Positions 19,221 through 26,983 are shown, counted from the stretch's first letter. The stretch: DNA of 64,000 nucleotides from Geomonas ferrireducens (GCF_004917065.1 NZ_SSYA01000002.1:1-64000); one strand, 5' to 3'. Program-made: numbers and translations. The notes: generated by a model not told the origin, from the sequence alone.

Positions 19221-20351
19221 TTACTTAGGGGAAGGCAAGATCTCCTCGCGTTCGAGCACCTGTCTAATTTCTTCAAACTTTGCTGAGATGTTGCCTTTAG
19301 GAAACCGAATTTGACCAAGCCCCTGAATATTAGTGAATTCTTCGCACCCTTCCTCTAACAGGACAATCGCTTTTGTGAAACCCAGTCTGCCTTGGAATAG
19401 CCCCACCTCATGGATTACATTCATTCGGGCATGAAGACTGCCATCAGACTGCTCGTCCTCAGCTGTCATGATTACGAATGCACAGGCGGCAGCGTCAAGC
19501 ATCTCGTTGAGCCTTGCGATATTAGTGATACCAGCAACAGGTACGCGGTTAAACTCCTCGTACGGCAGTTGGAGGCGGTCCTTGATAAAATCCTTTAGAT
19601 CGCGCCACACAAATGACCGCCCGTGACCGATGAAGATTTTGGTACCAACGTGATCGACGTAGACTTCTTTGCCCCTAGCGCGGGCAATGTGGGCGGCAAT
19701 TTTTTCAATGCGCCGCGCAAGCTCGCGGCAGTGCACTGATGGTTGATGCGCAGCCATCACTCTTGCCTGCACTTGGATATGCGGCGGCACCCATATCCCT
19801 TGCTGAGCTGCTCGTAGGTCCCTCGTTATCGTTTTCCTCCGGGGAGACATCTCATTGGCAATATCGGCAGCGTCAAAAACTTCAATTTTCTCGATCTCGT
19901 CAGATAGCTTTCGAACAAAGGAATCATCATGATTTGCGAGATACACGGCACTCACTGACAAGACATCATCCTTCACACTAGTTAGCAGCTTCAAACCTTC
20001 CTTCGCCTTCATTTCAGCCACACGGAGAGATACCGTGGATTCTTCATTAAGCAAAAGATTCAAAACATCATCATGTTTACACTCAACCCAATTGGGATTG
20101 GCAACACCAACGTATGAGGGACCTTTCCCCTGTTCAACATTGAAATGGTCTCCTGCAGGAGGAGTTTGGAAGTTTTTATAGTAAACATTTGCATGATAGC
20201 CAATCCAAGAGCCACTAAAACTTCCATCGAAGTGCTTAGCACGGAGCAACAAATCATTAACAACAGCGGTTTCAGGTGAGGTCTCATAGACATCAGAAAA
20301 CTTAAGAAGCGACTGACTAGCCGCCAAAAGCTCAGATTCGGGATTGCTCAT
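19221..20351 (-). CDS. TIR-like nucleotide-binding domain protein (CAP12/PF10137 type), putative defence effector
   Basis: 376 residues. The C-terminal domain from about residue 237 has the TIR-like order: strand KIFIGHGRS (238-246), ITNIARLNEMLDAAACAFVIM, then ARMNVIHEVGLFQGRLGF, where Glu315 sits at the position of the NADase glutamate, and KAIVLLEEG. Close relatives are CBASS Cap12 and Pycsar TIR effectors, which degrade NAD+ on infection. The first ~230 residues (including SGSWIGYHANVYYKNFQTPP) form an accessory region, perhaps a sensor. It is 28 bp downstream of the coiled-coil gene, with a fair SD (AAGGAAG). NADase activity and defence are inferred. Confidence 0.75.
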   Translation of the reverse strand: MSNPESELLAASQSLLKFSDVYETSPETAVVNDLLLRAKHFDGSFSGSWIGYHANVYYKNFQTPPAGDHFNVEQGKGPSYVGVANPNWVECKHDDVLNLLLNEESTVSLRVAEMKAKEGLKLLTSVKDDVLSVSAVYLANHDDSFVRKLSDEIEKIEVFDAADIANEMSPRRKTITRDLRAAQQGIWVPPHIQVQARVMAAHQPSVHCRELARRIEKIAAHIARARGKEVYVDHVGTKIFIGHGRSFVWRDLKDFIKDRLQLPYEEFNRVPVAGITNIARLNEMLDAAACAFVIMTAEDEQSDGSLHARMNVIHEVGLFQGRLGFTKAIVLLEEGCEEFTNIQGLGQIRFPKGNISAKFEEIRQVLEREEILPSPK

Positions 20352-20379
20352 GTCTATAACTTCCTTTCCAGGCAGAACT

Positions 20380-21546
20380 TCAATTAGTTTTGTATTTGAA
20401 CTTCCCGAGATAACGGGTAAACACGTAACCTGTTATATTCTCATCATTCAGGTCACTGACATAGATAATACGTGTCCAACTCTTTCGCTTCTGTAAAATA
20501 CGCACGACCTTACCTGGATGTATCTCATCAACAACTGAATCAGCAATTGAAGGTCCTTTCCTGACCTTTAACGTTGAAGTTGCGAATCTGTAACTGTTAA
20601 GAACTTCCTGAGAAAATGCCTCATGCGGTGCTAGTTTAGCGACTTTAACCTTATTTTTTTTCTGATTTTTAGTTATACGATCCCACTGTTCTTCCAAATA
20701 TGGTATGGTAAGCGTTGAAACTACATTCACTATATAGGGAATGACCACCAACACTATTACGGCAGCTAAAGGCTTTTTTAGCTTCTTAATATAGGCTTGC
20801 AAATTCTGCAACGTCGTAACGAGCGACACAGAGCTCTTTTGCGAAGCAAAGAAGTCGGCTAAAGCCAAATTTAGTTCGTCCGGTTTTACAATACCATTAT
20901 CAAAATAGGCAGCGTCTGGCTGTAACTCGGAGATCCCTTCCGGCCTAGCTTCGCTAAGAATTGTTCCGACAAGTCTTTCAAGTTCAGAGACGTATTGGGC
21001 ATAACCAGATGGTTTTACAGTCTGAGTCAGTAGCTGATGTTGAAACCCAAGCCACTTATCTATCTGCTCCTGCACCCCCCGATGAGGCTCCAACCATTTA
21101 TCAACCTGCTTCTGCAAAAGCCTATGAGGTTCAAGCCACTTCTCGACTTGCTCCTGCAATCGCAGGTTAGACTCAACCAATCTGTCCACCTGTTCTTGCA
21201 GCCGTTGACGCTCCAGCAGTCTATATCCCTGCCACTTCTCAATTTCTTTTTGCACTTGCAGTTGAGGCGCAAGTAATCTGTCCACCTGCTCTTGCAGCCG
21301 TTGATGTTCCAGTTGTTGATATCCCAGCCACTTCTCAATATCTTTCTGCACTCGCAGCTGAGGCGCAAGTAACCTGTCCACCTGCTCTTGCAGCCGTTGA
21401 TGTCCAAGGCACTTTTCTATTTGCTCCTGCATCCGGATCTGAGGCTCCAGTATTTTTTGAACCTGACTTTGCCACTGCGATTCATACCATTTGCTCATTC
21501 GCTGTCCCAATCGCCTTTTAGGCTCTAGTCTCTCTCCGGCATACAT
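20380..21546 (-). CDS. coiled-coil, transmembrane, SH3b-domain protein of unknown function
   Basis: 388 residues in three parts. Residues 25-170 are degenerate 14- and 18-residue repeats on the theme RLLAPQLRVQKDIEKWLG and RLQEQVD, predicting a long Gln-rich coiled coil. Residues 259-284 (PLAAVIVLVVIPYIVNVVST) form one membrane helix. Residues 322-384 resemble a bacterial SH3 domain (STLKVRKGPSIADSVV, GYVFTRYLG). ATG 21546 lacks an SD; Met17 is an alternative start. It sits between the integrase and the TIR-like gene and probably forms an operon with the latter. No known family recognised; a membrane-anchored sensor or scaffold is a guess. Confidence 0.7.
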   Translation of the reverse strand: MYAGERLEPKRRLGQRMSKWYESQWQSQVQKILEPQIRMQEQIEKCLGHQRLQEQVDRLLAPQLRVQKDIEKWLGYQQLEHQRLQEQVDRLLAPQLQVQKEIEKWQGYRLLERQRLQEQVDRLVESNLRLQEQVEKWLEPHRLLQKQVDKWLEPHRGVQEQIDKWLGFQHQLLTQTVKPSGYAQYVSELERLVGTILSEARPEGISELQPDAAYFDNGIVKPDELNLALADFFASQKSSVSLVTTLQNLQAYIKKLKKPLAAVIVLVVIPYIVNVVSTLTIPYLEEQWDRITKNQKKNKVKVAKLAPHEAFSQEVLNSYRFATSTLKVRKGPSIADSVVDEIHPGKVVRILQKRKSWTRIIYVSDLNDENITGYVFTRYLGKFKYKTN

Positions 21547-21650
21547 GGAGTGCGGGGAGGTTGATCCGTTGCCGCCGTTGTCCTAGCAAAGGCGCTCACA
21601 AGTCTTTAAACATATAAAATTCCAGGGCCTCTGTCAAAGGGTTAGGCTTT

Positions 21651-22898
21651 TCACGCAGTGCTCTTTAGTTCTTTGGCAAATTTGCCCATGGCTTTTTTGA
21701 GTTGTTCCATGCTTAAGGAAGCGTACTTCCGACTCTGGTTTATATCTGCATGATCGAGGAAATCTGCTACAACCCTGATGTCTCTGGTTGCAGCGTACAT
21801 GTACGTTCCTGCTGTGTGCTTTGTATCGTGGAATCTTTTATTTTCGATGTGGCAACGCTTCAGGACCTTTTTGAAATGGGTGTCAAAAAACGAGAAGGAG
21901 ATATGACGGGGTGACCGATCCCCACAAAACATCCACTCACTGGCTACCTCTTGGGGTGACAATTGGGCGAGGTATTTTTCGAAGAGTCGAGCAAGGGCAG
22001 GAATAATAATTACATAATGTATATATTCCCCACGCTTTCGTGAGCTTGCGGGCAGCGCTATTGTATTTTCCTTAAAGTTAAAATAACTTTTCTTAATAGT
22101 GCATATGGTTCTTCTCCTGAGACCAGCAAAGCATCCAAGGCCTATCATCGGCGGCAATCGTTTATCAATTTTTCCCGCCTCTTCCAGGATAAGTTTGATT
22201 TGTGCAGCAGCGAAAAATGAGGACTCCCTACTATCATTTTCCTGAAGAGCAGGAACGATAGCAAGCTGATTGTAGGATAGGTAACGGCTGCCATCGAGCG
22301 CGAGAATCCTCCCCCTGACGAAGCAGTTGAACATATTCAAAATGGTGGACCGCGCCCTGTTGATGGTGGAGTTGGTGTGCCGCCACTCTCTACGACAGTA
22401 GACCATGTAGGCGTCAAGATGTTGTGGTAAGAAGTCGTTAATGTGCTCTGGGAGACGCCGCGCCAGCTCTGGGGGTAGTTCAGCCTGCCCCTTGACACTG
22501 AAGCCATAAAAGAATGGGGTTAGGAAGGTGTCAATGCGTTGCTGGTAAAATCTTGCGGTAACAGTTTTTTTGGACTCTAAATAAACCTCATATAGCTTTA
22601 CAGCCTCTGTCCAAGTGAGCCGCCTGTCCGATGGCATATATTTGTCTGTTTCCACCTCATGGATTTTTCTTAGGAGGTATGTGGTGGCAAATTCTTTGGT
22701 CGAGCTTACCGCTTTCATAACTTCTTTGCCGTCCGAAGCGTAGGTAACGTACCATTTATCGGAATAGTGCGTCGGACATCCGCAAAGAGGGCATGGCGGC
22801 GGATCCTTCGCTGGATGTTGTACACGTCTGCTCAGATGCCCACATGTGCAAAGCCACAATTTGAATACTGACCCACGTCCTCTCATGCCCACCCCCAT
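21651..22898 (-). CDS. tyrosine recombinase (integrase) with N-terminal zinc-ribbon-like motif
   Basis: 415 residues. The catalytic domain shows FAGLRRRT (Arg261), a probable Lys288 in SSRKRGEYI, FHDTKH (His357, with Lys360 where the second Arg normally is), DHADINQS (His383) and KYASLS (nucleophile Tyr392). An SAM-like core-binding domain precedes it at about 95-200. C17, C19, H21 and C36, C39, C41 suggest an N-terminal metal-binding module. It lies 400 bp from the tRNA-Gln att site, as expected for the element's own integrase. The Arg-to-Lys change is unusual but conservative. Confidence 0.85.
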   Translation of the reverse strand: MGVGMRGRGSVFKLWLCTCGHLSRRVQHPAKDPPPCPLCGCPTHYSDKWYVTYASDGKEVMKAVSSTKEFATTYLLRKIHEVETDKYMPSDRRLTWTEAVKLYEVYLESKKTVTARFYQQRIDTFLTPFFYGFSVKGQAELPPELARRLPEHINDFLPQHLDAYMVYCRREWRHTNSTINRARSTILNMFNCFVRGRILALDGSRYLSYNQLAIVPALQENDSRESSFFAAAQIKLILEEAGKIDKRLPPMIGLGCFAGLRRRTICTIKKSYFNFKENTIALPASSRKRGEYIHYVIIIPALARLFEKYLAQLSPQEVASEWMFCGDRSPRHISFSFFDTHFKKVLKRCHIENKRFHDTKHTAGTYMYAATRDIRVVADFLDHADINQSRKYASLSMEQLKKAMGKFAKELKSTA

Positions 22899-23258
22899 CG
22901 ACCCTTTCAGTTAATGAAGCGTAAGCCCATTCTTCACTTAATAAGAGAATAGCACGATCTGAAGGCACGTTGGAAAGCATTTACATATATGCGTTTTAGG
23001 TGACGGAGTTTGACCCCCAAGATGATCGGCTGACTTTATGCCGATAACACAACGTATTTTGTCATGTTTTGTTCTGCGTTGTTCTGCGTTCAAAAGGTTT
23101 AATCTTGCCGCGAAATTCATAACTATCTGAATTTACACAAAAACGTTATAGATCAATAGCTTGCAATCTATAAATGCATCAAAACCGGGCAAAAAGAAGA
23201 GGCTAACCGGTTTAAAATCAACATGTTAGCCTCTTTTGTGGCCAATTTCAGCCAACAA
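22899..23258. other. integrase upstream region, likely attP arm
   Basis: An AT-rich gene-free stretch between the integrase and tRNA-Gln. It holds a 10-bp direct repeat, GTTCTGCGTT twice (23071-23090), which could be integrase arm sites, and an inverted repeat AAGAGGCTAAC/GTTAGCCTCTT around 23194-23238 that would act as a terminator on the plus strand. No coding frame is convincing. Confidence 0.5.
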
Positions 23259-23292
23259 AAAAGGAGTTACGCTAATCGCGTAACTCCTTGAT
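23259..23292 (-). terminator. terminator after tRNA-Gln, carried by the element
   Basis: AAGGAGTTACG pairs with CGTAACTCCTT around a short loop, with a TTTTTT tail on the minus strand, directly next to the tRNA 3' end. It lies inside the element, so arrival of the island brought a new transcription end for the tRNA. Confidence 0.85.
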
Positions 23293-23298
23293 TTTGTT

Positions 23299-23372
23299 TG
23301 GCTGGGGTACAAGGATTCGAACCTTGGATGACGGAGTCAGAGTCCGTTGCCTTACCGCTTGGCGATACCCCA
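23299..23372 (-). tRNA. tRNA-Gln (anticodon CTG)
   Basis: Acceptor TGGGGTA/TACCCCA, anticodon arm ACGGA-CTCTGAC-TCCGT with CTG, T arm with GGTTCGAATCC, encoded CCA. The element's 44-bp identity covers the anticodon loop to CCA, so its 3' half derives from the incoming DNA while the gene stays intact. Confidence 0.97.
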
Positions 23373-23388
23373 TCGTTGAGAGACCAGA

Positions 23389-23418
23389 TTAATACCAGAA
23401 TCGTAGAACCAAAGTCAA
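23389..23418 (-). promoter_or_regulatory. promoter of tRNA-Gln
   Basis: TTGACT and TATTAA on the minus strand with an 18-bp spacer, the -10 box 17 bp from the tRNA 5' end. The -35 box overlaps the stop codon of the upstream oxidoreductase gamma-subunit gene. Confidence 0.7.
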
Positions 23419-23969
23419 GCTTCTTTTTTCGACTTTGCCACCTGCGCCCCGGTTTCTATCGCCTTCACGTTGGCGGGGATGAACTTGTGGTTGCGCTCCG
23501 GCAGCGCCTGGGCCAAGGCGCCGGAAAGCGACTCCATCTGCACCGCTCCGGTAAGCGCGACGTAGGCCCCCACCGCAACCATATTCACCATCCTCAGGTC
23601 GCCCAGGTCGGTGGCAATATCGTTCATGGGGACCGGGATGATGGTGATGTCGCTGCGGTTCAGCTCGGTGATGTCGACGAGCGACGAGTTGACGATCAAA
23701 AGGCCGCCGGGACGCACCTTGGCGCCGAAGCGCTCGAGCGACGCCTGGTTTAGGACCACGAGCACCGCCGGTTGCCCGAGCACGGGGGAGCCGACCGCGC
23801 CGTCGGCGATCACTACGGTGCAGGTGGCGGAGCCGCCACGCTTTTCCACGCCGTAGGCGGGGAAGTAGCTCACGTTCTTGCCTTCATCTATAGCCGCATA
23901 GGAAAGCAGGTTCCCGGCAAGGAGCACGCCCTGCCCGCCAAACCCGGCTATCAAAACTTCTGTACGCAT
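23415..23969 (-). CDS. korC: 2-oxoacid:ferredoxin oxidoreductase, gamma subunit
   Basis: 184 residues. The VLIAGFGGQGVLLAGNLL start and YGVEKRGGSATCTVVIAD segment are signatures of the gamma subunit of 2-oxoacid:acceptor oxidoreductases. With the adjacent alpha, beta and ferredoxin-like subunits it should catalyse reversible CoA-dependent oxidation of 2-oxoglutarate or a related 2-oxoacid to acyl-CoA with reduced ferredoxin. Subunit order delta-alpha-beta-gamma is the usual Kor arrangement; assignment to 2-oxoglutarate rather than branched-chain acids is inference. Confidence 0.9.
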   Translation of the reverse strand: MRTEVLIAGFGGQGVLLAGNLLSYAAIDEGKNVSYFPAYGVEKRGGSATCTVVIADGAVGSPVLGQPAVLVVLNQASLERFGAKVRPGGLLIVNSSLVDITELNRSDITIIPVPMNDIATDLGDLRMVNMVAVGAYVALTGAVQMESLSGALAQALPERNHKFIPANVKAIETGAQVAKSKKEA

Positions 23970-23994
23970 CGTCCCTCCTCAAACTGCAGAACAG

Positions 23995-24025
23995 GTTCTA
24001 CGTTCTGCGTTCTAGGTTCTACGTT
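23995..24025. repeat. 7-bp tandem microrepeat between korB and korC
   Basis: Four copies of a GTTCTAC-like heptamer (GTTCTAC, GTTCTGC, GTTCTAG, GTTCTAC) plus a partial fifth, in the 69-bp gap inside the operon. A related GTTCTGCGTT pair occurs near 23.08 kb. No function is evident. Confidence 0.8.
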
Positions 24026-24038
24026 AAAAGGGCCTTCC

Positions 24039-24779
24039 CTAGGCCTCTTCTTTCTTGAAGATGCCGAGCGGGAAATACGGAATCATCTCCTCGCCTACCC
24101 GCGCGTTCGCCTTGAGGGGATTCATCCCCCAGTTGGTCGGACAGGAGGAAAGCACCTCCACGAAAGAGAACCCTTTCCCCTCGGCCTGGTACCCGAACGC
24201 CTCGCGCATCACCTTCTTGGCCTCGAGAACATGCTTGGGCGAGTCCACTGCGACACGCGCCGAGTAGGCGACGCCGCCCAACTGCGCCATCAGCTCCGCC
24301 ATCCGGATTGGGGAACCGTCCTTCGACTTGTCCCTGCCGTACGGCGAGGTGGAGGTCTTCTGGCCCACCAGGGTGGTGGGGGCCATCTGGCCGCCGGTCA
24401 TGCCGTAGGTGGTGTTGTTCACGAAGACGACGGTGATGTCCTCGCCGCGGTTCGCGGCATGGATGATCTCCGCGGTGCCGATGGCGGCAAGGTCGCCGTC
24501 ACCCTGGTAGGTGAAGACGAAGTTGTCGGGCTTCGCGCGCTTCACACCGGTGGCGACCGCGGGCGCCCTGCCGTGCGGGGCCTCCACTACGTCGATGTCG
24601 AAATAGCCGTAAAGGAACACGGAGCAGCCGACCGAGGCCACGCCGATGGTTTTATCCTGGACGCCGTACAGATCCATCGCGTCGGCCACCAGGCGGTGAA
24701 TGGTGCCGTGATGACAGCCGGGACAGAAATGGGTCTGAACATCCTTCAAACTTTGCGGTCTTTTGAAAACCTGCTGCAT
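24039..24779 (-). CDS. korB: 2-oxoacid:ferredoxin oxidoreductase, beta subunit (TPP-binding)
   Basis: 246 residues. [20 protein letters not shown] holds the conserved CPGC cluster region, and [19 protein letters not shown] with [15 protein letters not shown] is the GDG...NN thiamine diphosphate/Mg2+ motif. This subunit carries the TPP site where the 2-oxoacid is decarboxylated. It follows korA by 15 bp, showing one transcript. KAPTT-like [12 protein letters not shown] is typical of the KorB group. Confidence 0.92.
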   Translation of the reverse strand: MQQVFKRPQSLKDVQTHFCPGCHHGTIHRLVADAMDLYGVQDKTIGVASVGCSVFLYGYFDIDVVEAPHGRAPAVATGVKRAKPDNFVFTYQGDGDLAAIGTAEIIHAANRGEDITVVFVNNTTYGMTGGQMAPTTLVGQKTSTSPYGRDKSKDGSPIRMAELMAQLGGVAYSARVAVDSPKHVLEAKKVMREAFGYQAEGKGFSFVEVLSSCPTNWGMNPLKANARVGEEMIPYFPLGIFKKEEA

Positions 24780-24794
24780 ATCTCCCCTCCCTGC

Positions 24795-25865
24795 CTAGCG
24801 CGCCGTGTCGTCGTACTGCTTCCTGATCACCTCGAGAAGTTCCTCTGGCGACGGCAGCGAGCCGGCTCCCGGCGGCCTGCCATAGAAGGAGACCTGCGCC
24901 GCGGCGCCAACGGAGAGGCGCACGTCCTCGACCATCTGTCCGGTGTTGAGTTCCACGACCAGCACCTTGCCGGCACGACCGGCAGCCTCGGCAAGGGCCT
25001 TCTCAGGGAACGGGAACAGGGTGACCGGACGGAAAAGACCGACCTTCATCCCCTCCTCACGGGCCATGGCGACGGCAGTATGGGCGATCCTGGCGACGGA
25101 GCCGAAGCCGGTGACGATGAGACGGGCGTCGGCAGTCTCGTACTCCTCGCTGATACACTCCTTCTCCTTCATCACCTGGTACTTCGCGTGCAGGCGCCAG
25201 TTGTGCGCCTCGAGCTCGCCGTCGCCCAGGAACAGCGATTTAACCACGCGCTGCTCGGCGCCGCTTTTGCCGCGCACCGCCCATCCCTTCTCCGGGAGTT
25301 CACGCACCGGACGTGCGTTCGGGACGAGCGCCTCCTTCATCTGCCCGATCACCGAGTCCCCCAGGAGCATGACCGGGGTGCGGTACAGGTCGGCGAGATC
25401 GAAGGCGTGCATGGTGAGGTCGTACATCTCCTGCACCGAGTTCGGGGCGAGGACGGGGATGTGGTAGCCACCGTGCCCGCCGCCCTTCACGGACTGAAAA
25501 TAATCGGACTGGGAGGCGTCGATGCCGCCAAGGCCCGGTCCGGAACGCGAGATGTTGATGATCACGCCGGGGAGTTCCGCGCCGGCCATGTAGGAGATCC
25601 CTTCCTGCTTGAGCGAGATCCCCGGGCTCGAGGAGGAGGTCATGGCGCGCACGCCGCATGCGGAGGCGCCCAGGAGCATGTTGATCGCACCGATCTCGCT
25701 CTCAGCCTGGATGAACTCGCCGTTCAGCTTCGGAAGCTCACGCGAGAGATATTCCGGAATGTCGCTTTGCGGGGTGATCGGATAGCCGAAGTAGTAGCGG
25801 CAGCCGGCTTCGACAGCCCCCATGGCCGCGGCTTCATTTCCTTTAACAAACAGCCGTTTAGACAA
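24795..25865 (-). CDS. korA: 2-oxoacid:ferredoxin oxidoreductase, alpha subunit
   Basis: About 356 residues from a TTG start preceded by GGGAGGG, giving the normal SKRLFVKGNEAAAMGAVEAG beginning; an ATG 12 codons upstream has no SD. YFGYPITPQSDIPEYL, ASACGVRAMTSSSSPGISL and SRSGPGLGGIDASQSDYFQ are alpha-subunit signatures that shape the CoA/TPP interface. It is the second gene of the korDABC operon and supplies the pyrimidine-binding half of the TPP site with KorB. Confidence 0.92.
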   Translation of the reverse strand: MSKRLFVKGNEAAAMGAVEAGCRYYFGYPITPQSDIPEYLSRELPKLNGEFIQAESEIGAINMLLGASACGVRAMTSSSSPGISLKQEGISYMAGAELPGVIINISRSGPGLGGIDASQSDYFQSVKGGGHGGYHIPVLAPNSVQEMYDLTMHAFDLADLYRTPVMLLGDSVIGQMKEALVPNARPVRELPEKGWAVRGKSGAEQRVVKSLFLGDGELEAHNWRLHAKYQVMKEKECISEEYETADARLIVTGFGSVARIAHTAVAMAREEGMKVGLFRPVTLFPFPEKALAEAAGRAGKVLVVELNTGQMVEDVRLSVGAAAQVSFYGRPPGAGSLPSPEELLEVIRKQYDDTAR

Positions 25866-25970
25866 TTGACCCTCCCACGGTTCCTGCTCGCTCGGATGCA
25901 CTTCGAGACACCGACATCGACACGGACCGGTCGATCCGCTGCGACATCTCTCAGTGCTGAACGAAAGGAT

Positions 25971-26174
25971 TTACTTGAAGACGGTTATGGCAACGTCAGG
26001 ACAGATTTCGGCGCAGAGAGCGCACCCGGTACACTGCTCCAGATTGGGAGCTTCAGCAGGTGCGTAACCCTGGATATTGACCTTCTCGCAGAGCCTGATC
26101 AGCTTCTTCGGGCAAGCAATCGTGCAGATACCGCAACCCTTGCAGCGCATCTCGTCTATTACAATTCTTCCCAT
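25971..26174 (-). CDS. korD: 2-oxoacid:ferredoxin oxidoreductase, delta (2x[4Fe-4S]) subunit
   Basis: 67 residues with two CxxCxxCxxxCP motifs, CKGCGICTIACP and CTGCALCAEICP, each able to bind a [4Fe-4S] cluster. It relays electrons from the TPP site to external ferredoxin. It is the first gene of the operon, 105 bp before the alpha-subunit start and just downstream of a good promoter. Confidence 0.93.
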   Translation of the reverse strand: MGRIVIDEMRCKGCGICTIACPKKLIRLCEKVNIQGYAPAEAPNLEQCTGCALCAEICPDVAITVFK

Positions 26175-26228
26175 ACTAAGTATCCCTCATTGTCTTGCTG
26201 CCGTTGCCCGGCATGCAATCAGCGCAAA

Positions 26229-26258
26229 AACCTAGCAGAAATCTGTCAGGGCAGTCAA
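26229..26258 (-). promoter_or_regulatory. promoter of korDABC
   Basis: TTGACT and TAGGTT on the minus strand with an 18-bp spacer, about 55 bp upstream of korD. Confidence 0.6.
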
Positions 26259-26284
26259 CTTTTTTGTTTACACGAGTGATTTAT

Positions 26285-26304
26285 CGCTTGCTTTTAAACA
26301 AGCG
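26285..26304. promoter_or_regulatory. inverted repeat upstream of MucR-family gene, candidate operator
   Basis: CGCTTG-N8-CAAGCG lies between the divergent kor operon and MucR-family gene, next to AT-rich -10-like TTAATA. It could be an autoregulatory site for the MucR protein or control both directions. Confidence 0.4.
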
Positions 26305-26366
26305 TGTAGTTTAATAATAAGCGACTCATGTACCACAACTAAGAATTTAAAAGGAGGAGCGAAACG

Positions 26367-26873
26367 ATGGCATCATCACTGCTCGAGTTGACGGCCAGTA
26401 TTGTCTCTTCACATGCCTCGGTTACAGAGATGTCAGGCGACGATCTGCTTCTTGAACTGCAGAAGGTGCATGGCGCACTGCAGAAACTCGAAGTGGAAAC
26501 AGGCGAGGGAATGGAGGTGGGCGGCGAAAGGGGACCGGCGCTTACCCTGAAAAAGGCGTTCCAACCGGACCAGATAAGCTGCATGTTGTGCGGCAAGACC
26601 GGCATGAAGACGCTCGCGCGCCATCTTGCCCAGGTACATGGAGTAAAACCCGGAGAGTACAGAAAACAGTTCGGCATCCCGAGTAACCAGGCGCTGACCG
26701 CAAGGAACTTCTCCGAGGCACGCAGGCGTATGGCCCAGGAGAAGGGGCTCGCCGACAACTTGGCCAAGGCGCGCGCCGTCCGCGCCGCAAAGCTTGCCGC
26801 CAAGGGGGGCGCGGAAAAAAAGCCGGTGAAACAGCCCCGCGCCTCGAAACAGAAGCAGCAGATGAGCGCCTGA
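26367..26873 (+). CDS. MucR/Ros-family zinc-finger transcriptional regulator
   Basis: 168 residues. A Cys2His2 finger, C72-x2-C75-x10-H86-x4-H91 in CMLCGKTGMKTLARHLAQVH, followed by GVKPGEYRKQFG, is the Ros/MucR signature. The N-terminal ~50 residues would form the oligomerisation domain, and the C-terminal Lys/Ala-rich tail is longer than in rhizobial MucR. MucR proteins silence AT-rich and exopolysaccharide or virulence promoters in alphaproteobacteria; the regulon here is unknown. AAAGGAGGAG precedes the ATG. It is a single gene ended by a bidirectional terminator. Confidence 0.88.
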   Translation: MASSLLELTASIVSSHASVTEMSGDDLLLELQKVHGALQKLEVETGEGMEVGGERGPALTLKKAFQPDQISCMLCGKTGMKTLARHLAQVHGVKPGEYRKQFGIPSNQALTARNFSEARRRMAQEKGLADNLAKARAVRAAKLAAKGGAEKKPVKQPRASKQKQQMSA

Positions 26874-26913
26874 CTCCTGATGTGATCCTCTTTGCAGCCT
26901 TTCAATATAAATG

Positions 26914-26945
26914 AAAAAGCCGCCCTTCAAGGGGCGGCTTTTGTT
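26914..26945. terminator. bidirectional rho-independent terminator
   Basis: AAAAGCCGCCC and GGGGCGGCTTTT around a TTCAA loop, with A- and T-tracts on both sides; it separates the MucR-family gene from the convergent pseudouridine synthase gene. Confidence 0.93.
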
Positions 26946-26983
26946 GTTTCACGCAAACACGTCACTTCCTGCAGCGCTGCAAA

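Larger units (their letters stand above)
19017..23342. mobile_element. 4.3-kb tRNA-Gln integrative element with TIR-like cargo
   Basis: Bounded by a 44-bp perfect direct repeat, 19017-19060 and 23299-23342. The right copy is part of an intact tRNA-Gln; the left is only the 3' part of that tRNA. Inside are three minus-strand genes: a tyrosine recombinase nearest the tRNA, then a coiled-coil/TM/SH3 protein and a TIR-like protein. The interior is visibly more AT-rich than its flanks. No replication, packaging or conjugation genes fit in it, so it is a minimal genomic island or satellite dependent on other elements for transfer. Confidence 0.9.

Noticed and set aside
23415-26174. Novel oxidoreductase
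   Set aside because: A normal four-subunit 2-oxoacid:ferredoxin oxidoreductase operon with all expected motifs.
23772-26279. 835-codon plus-strand open frame opposite the kor genes
   Set aside because: Spans four well-supported minus-strand genes and has no protein-like domain.
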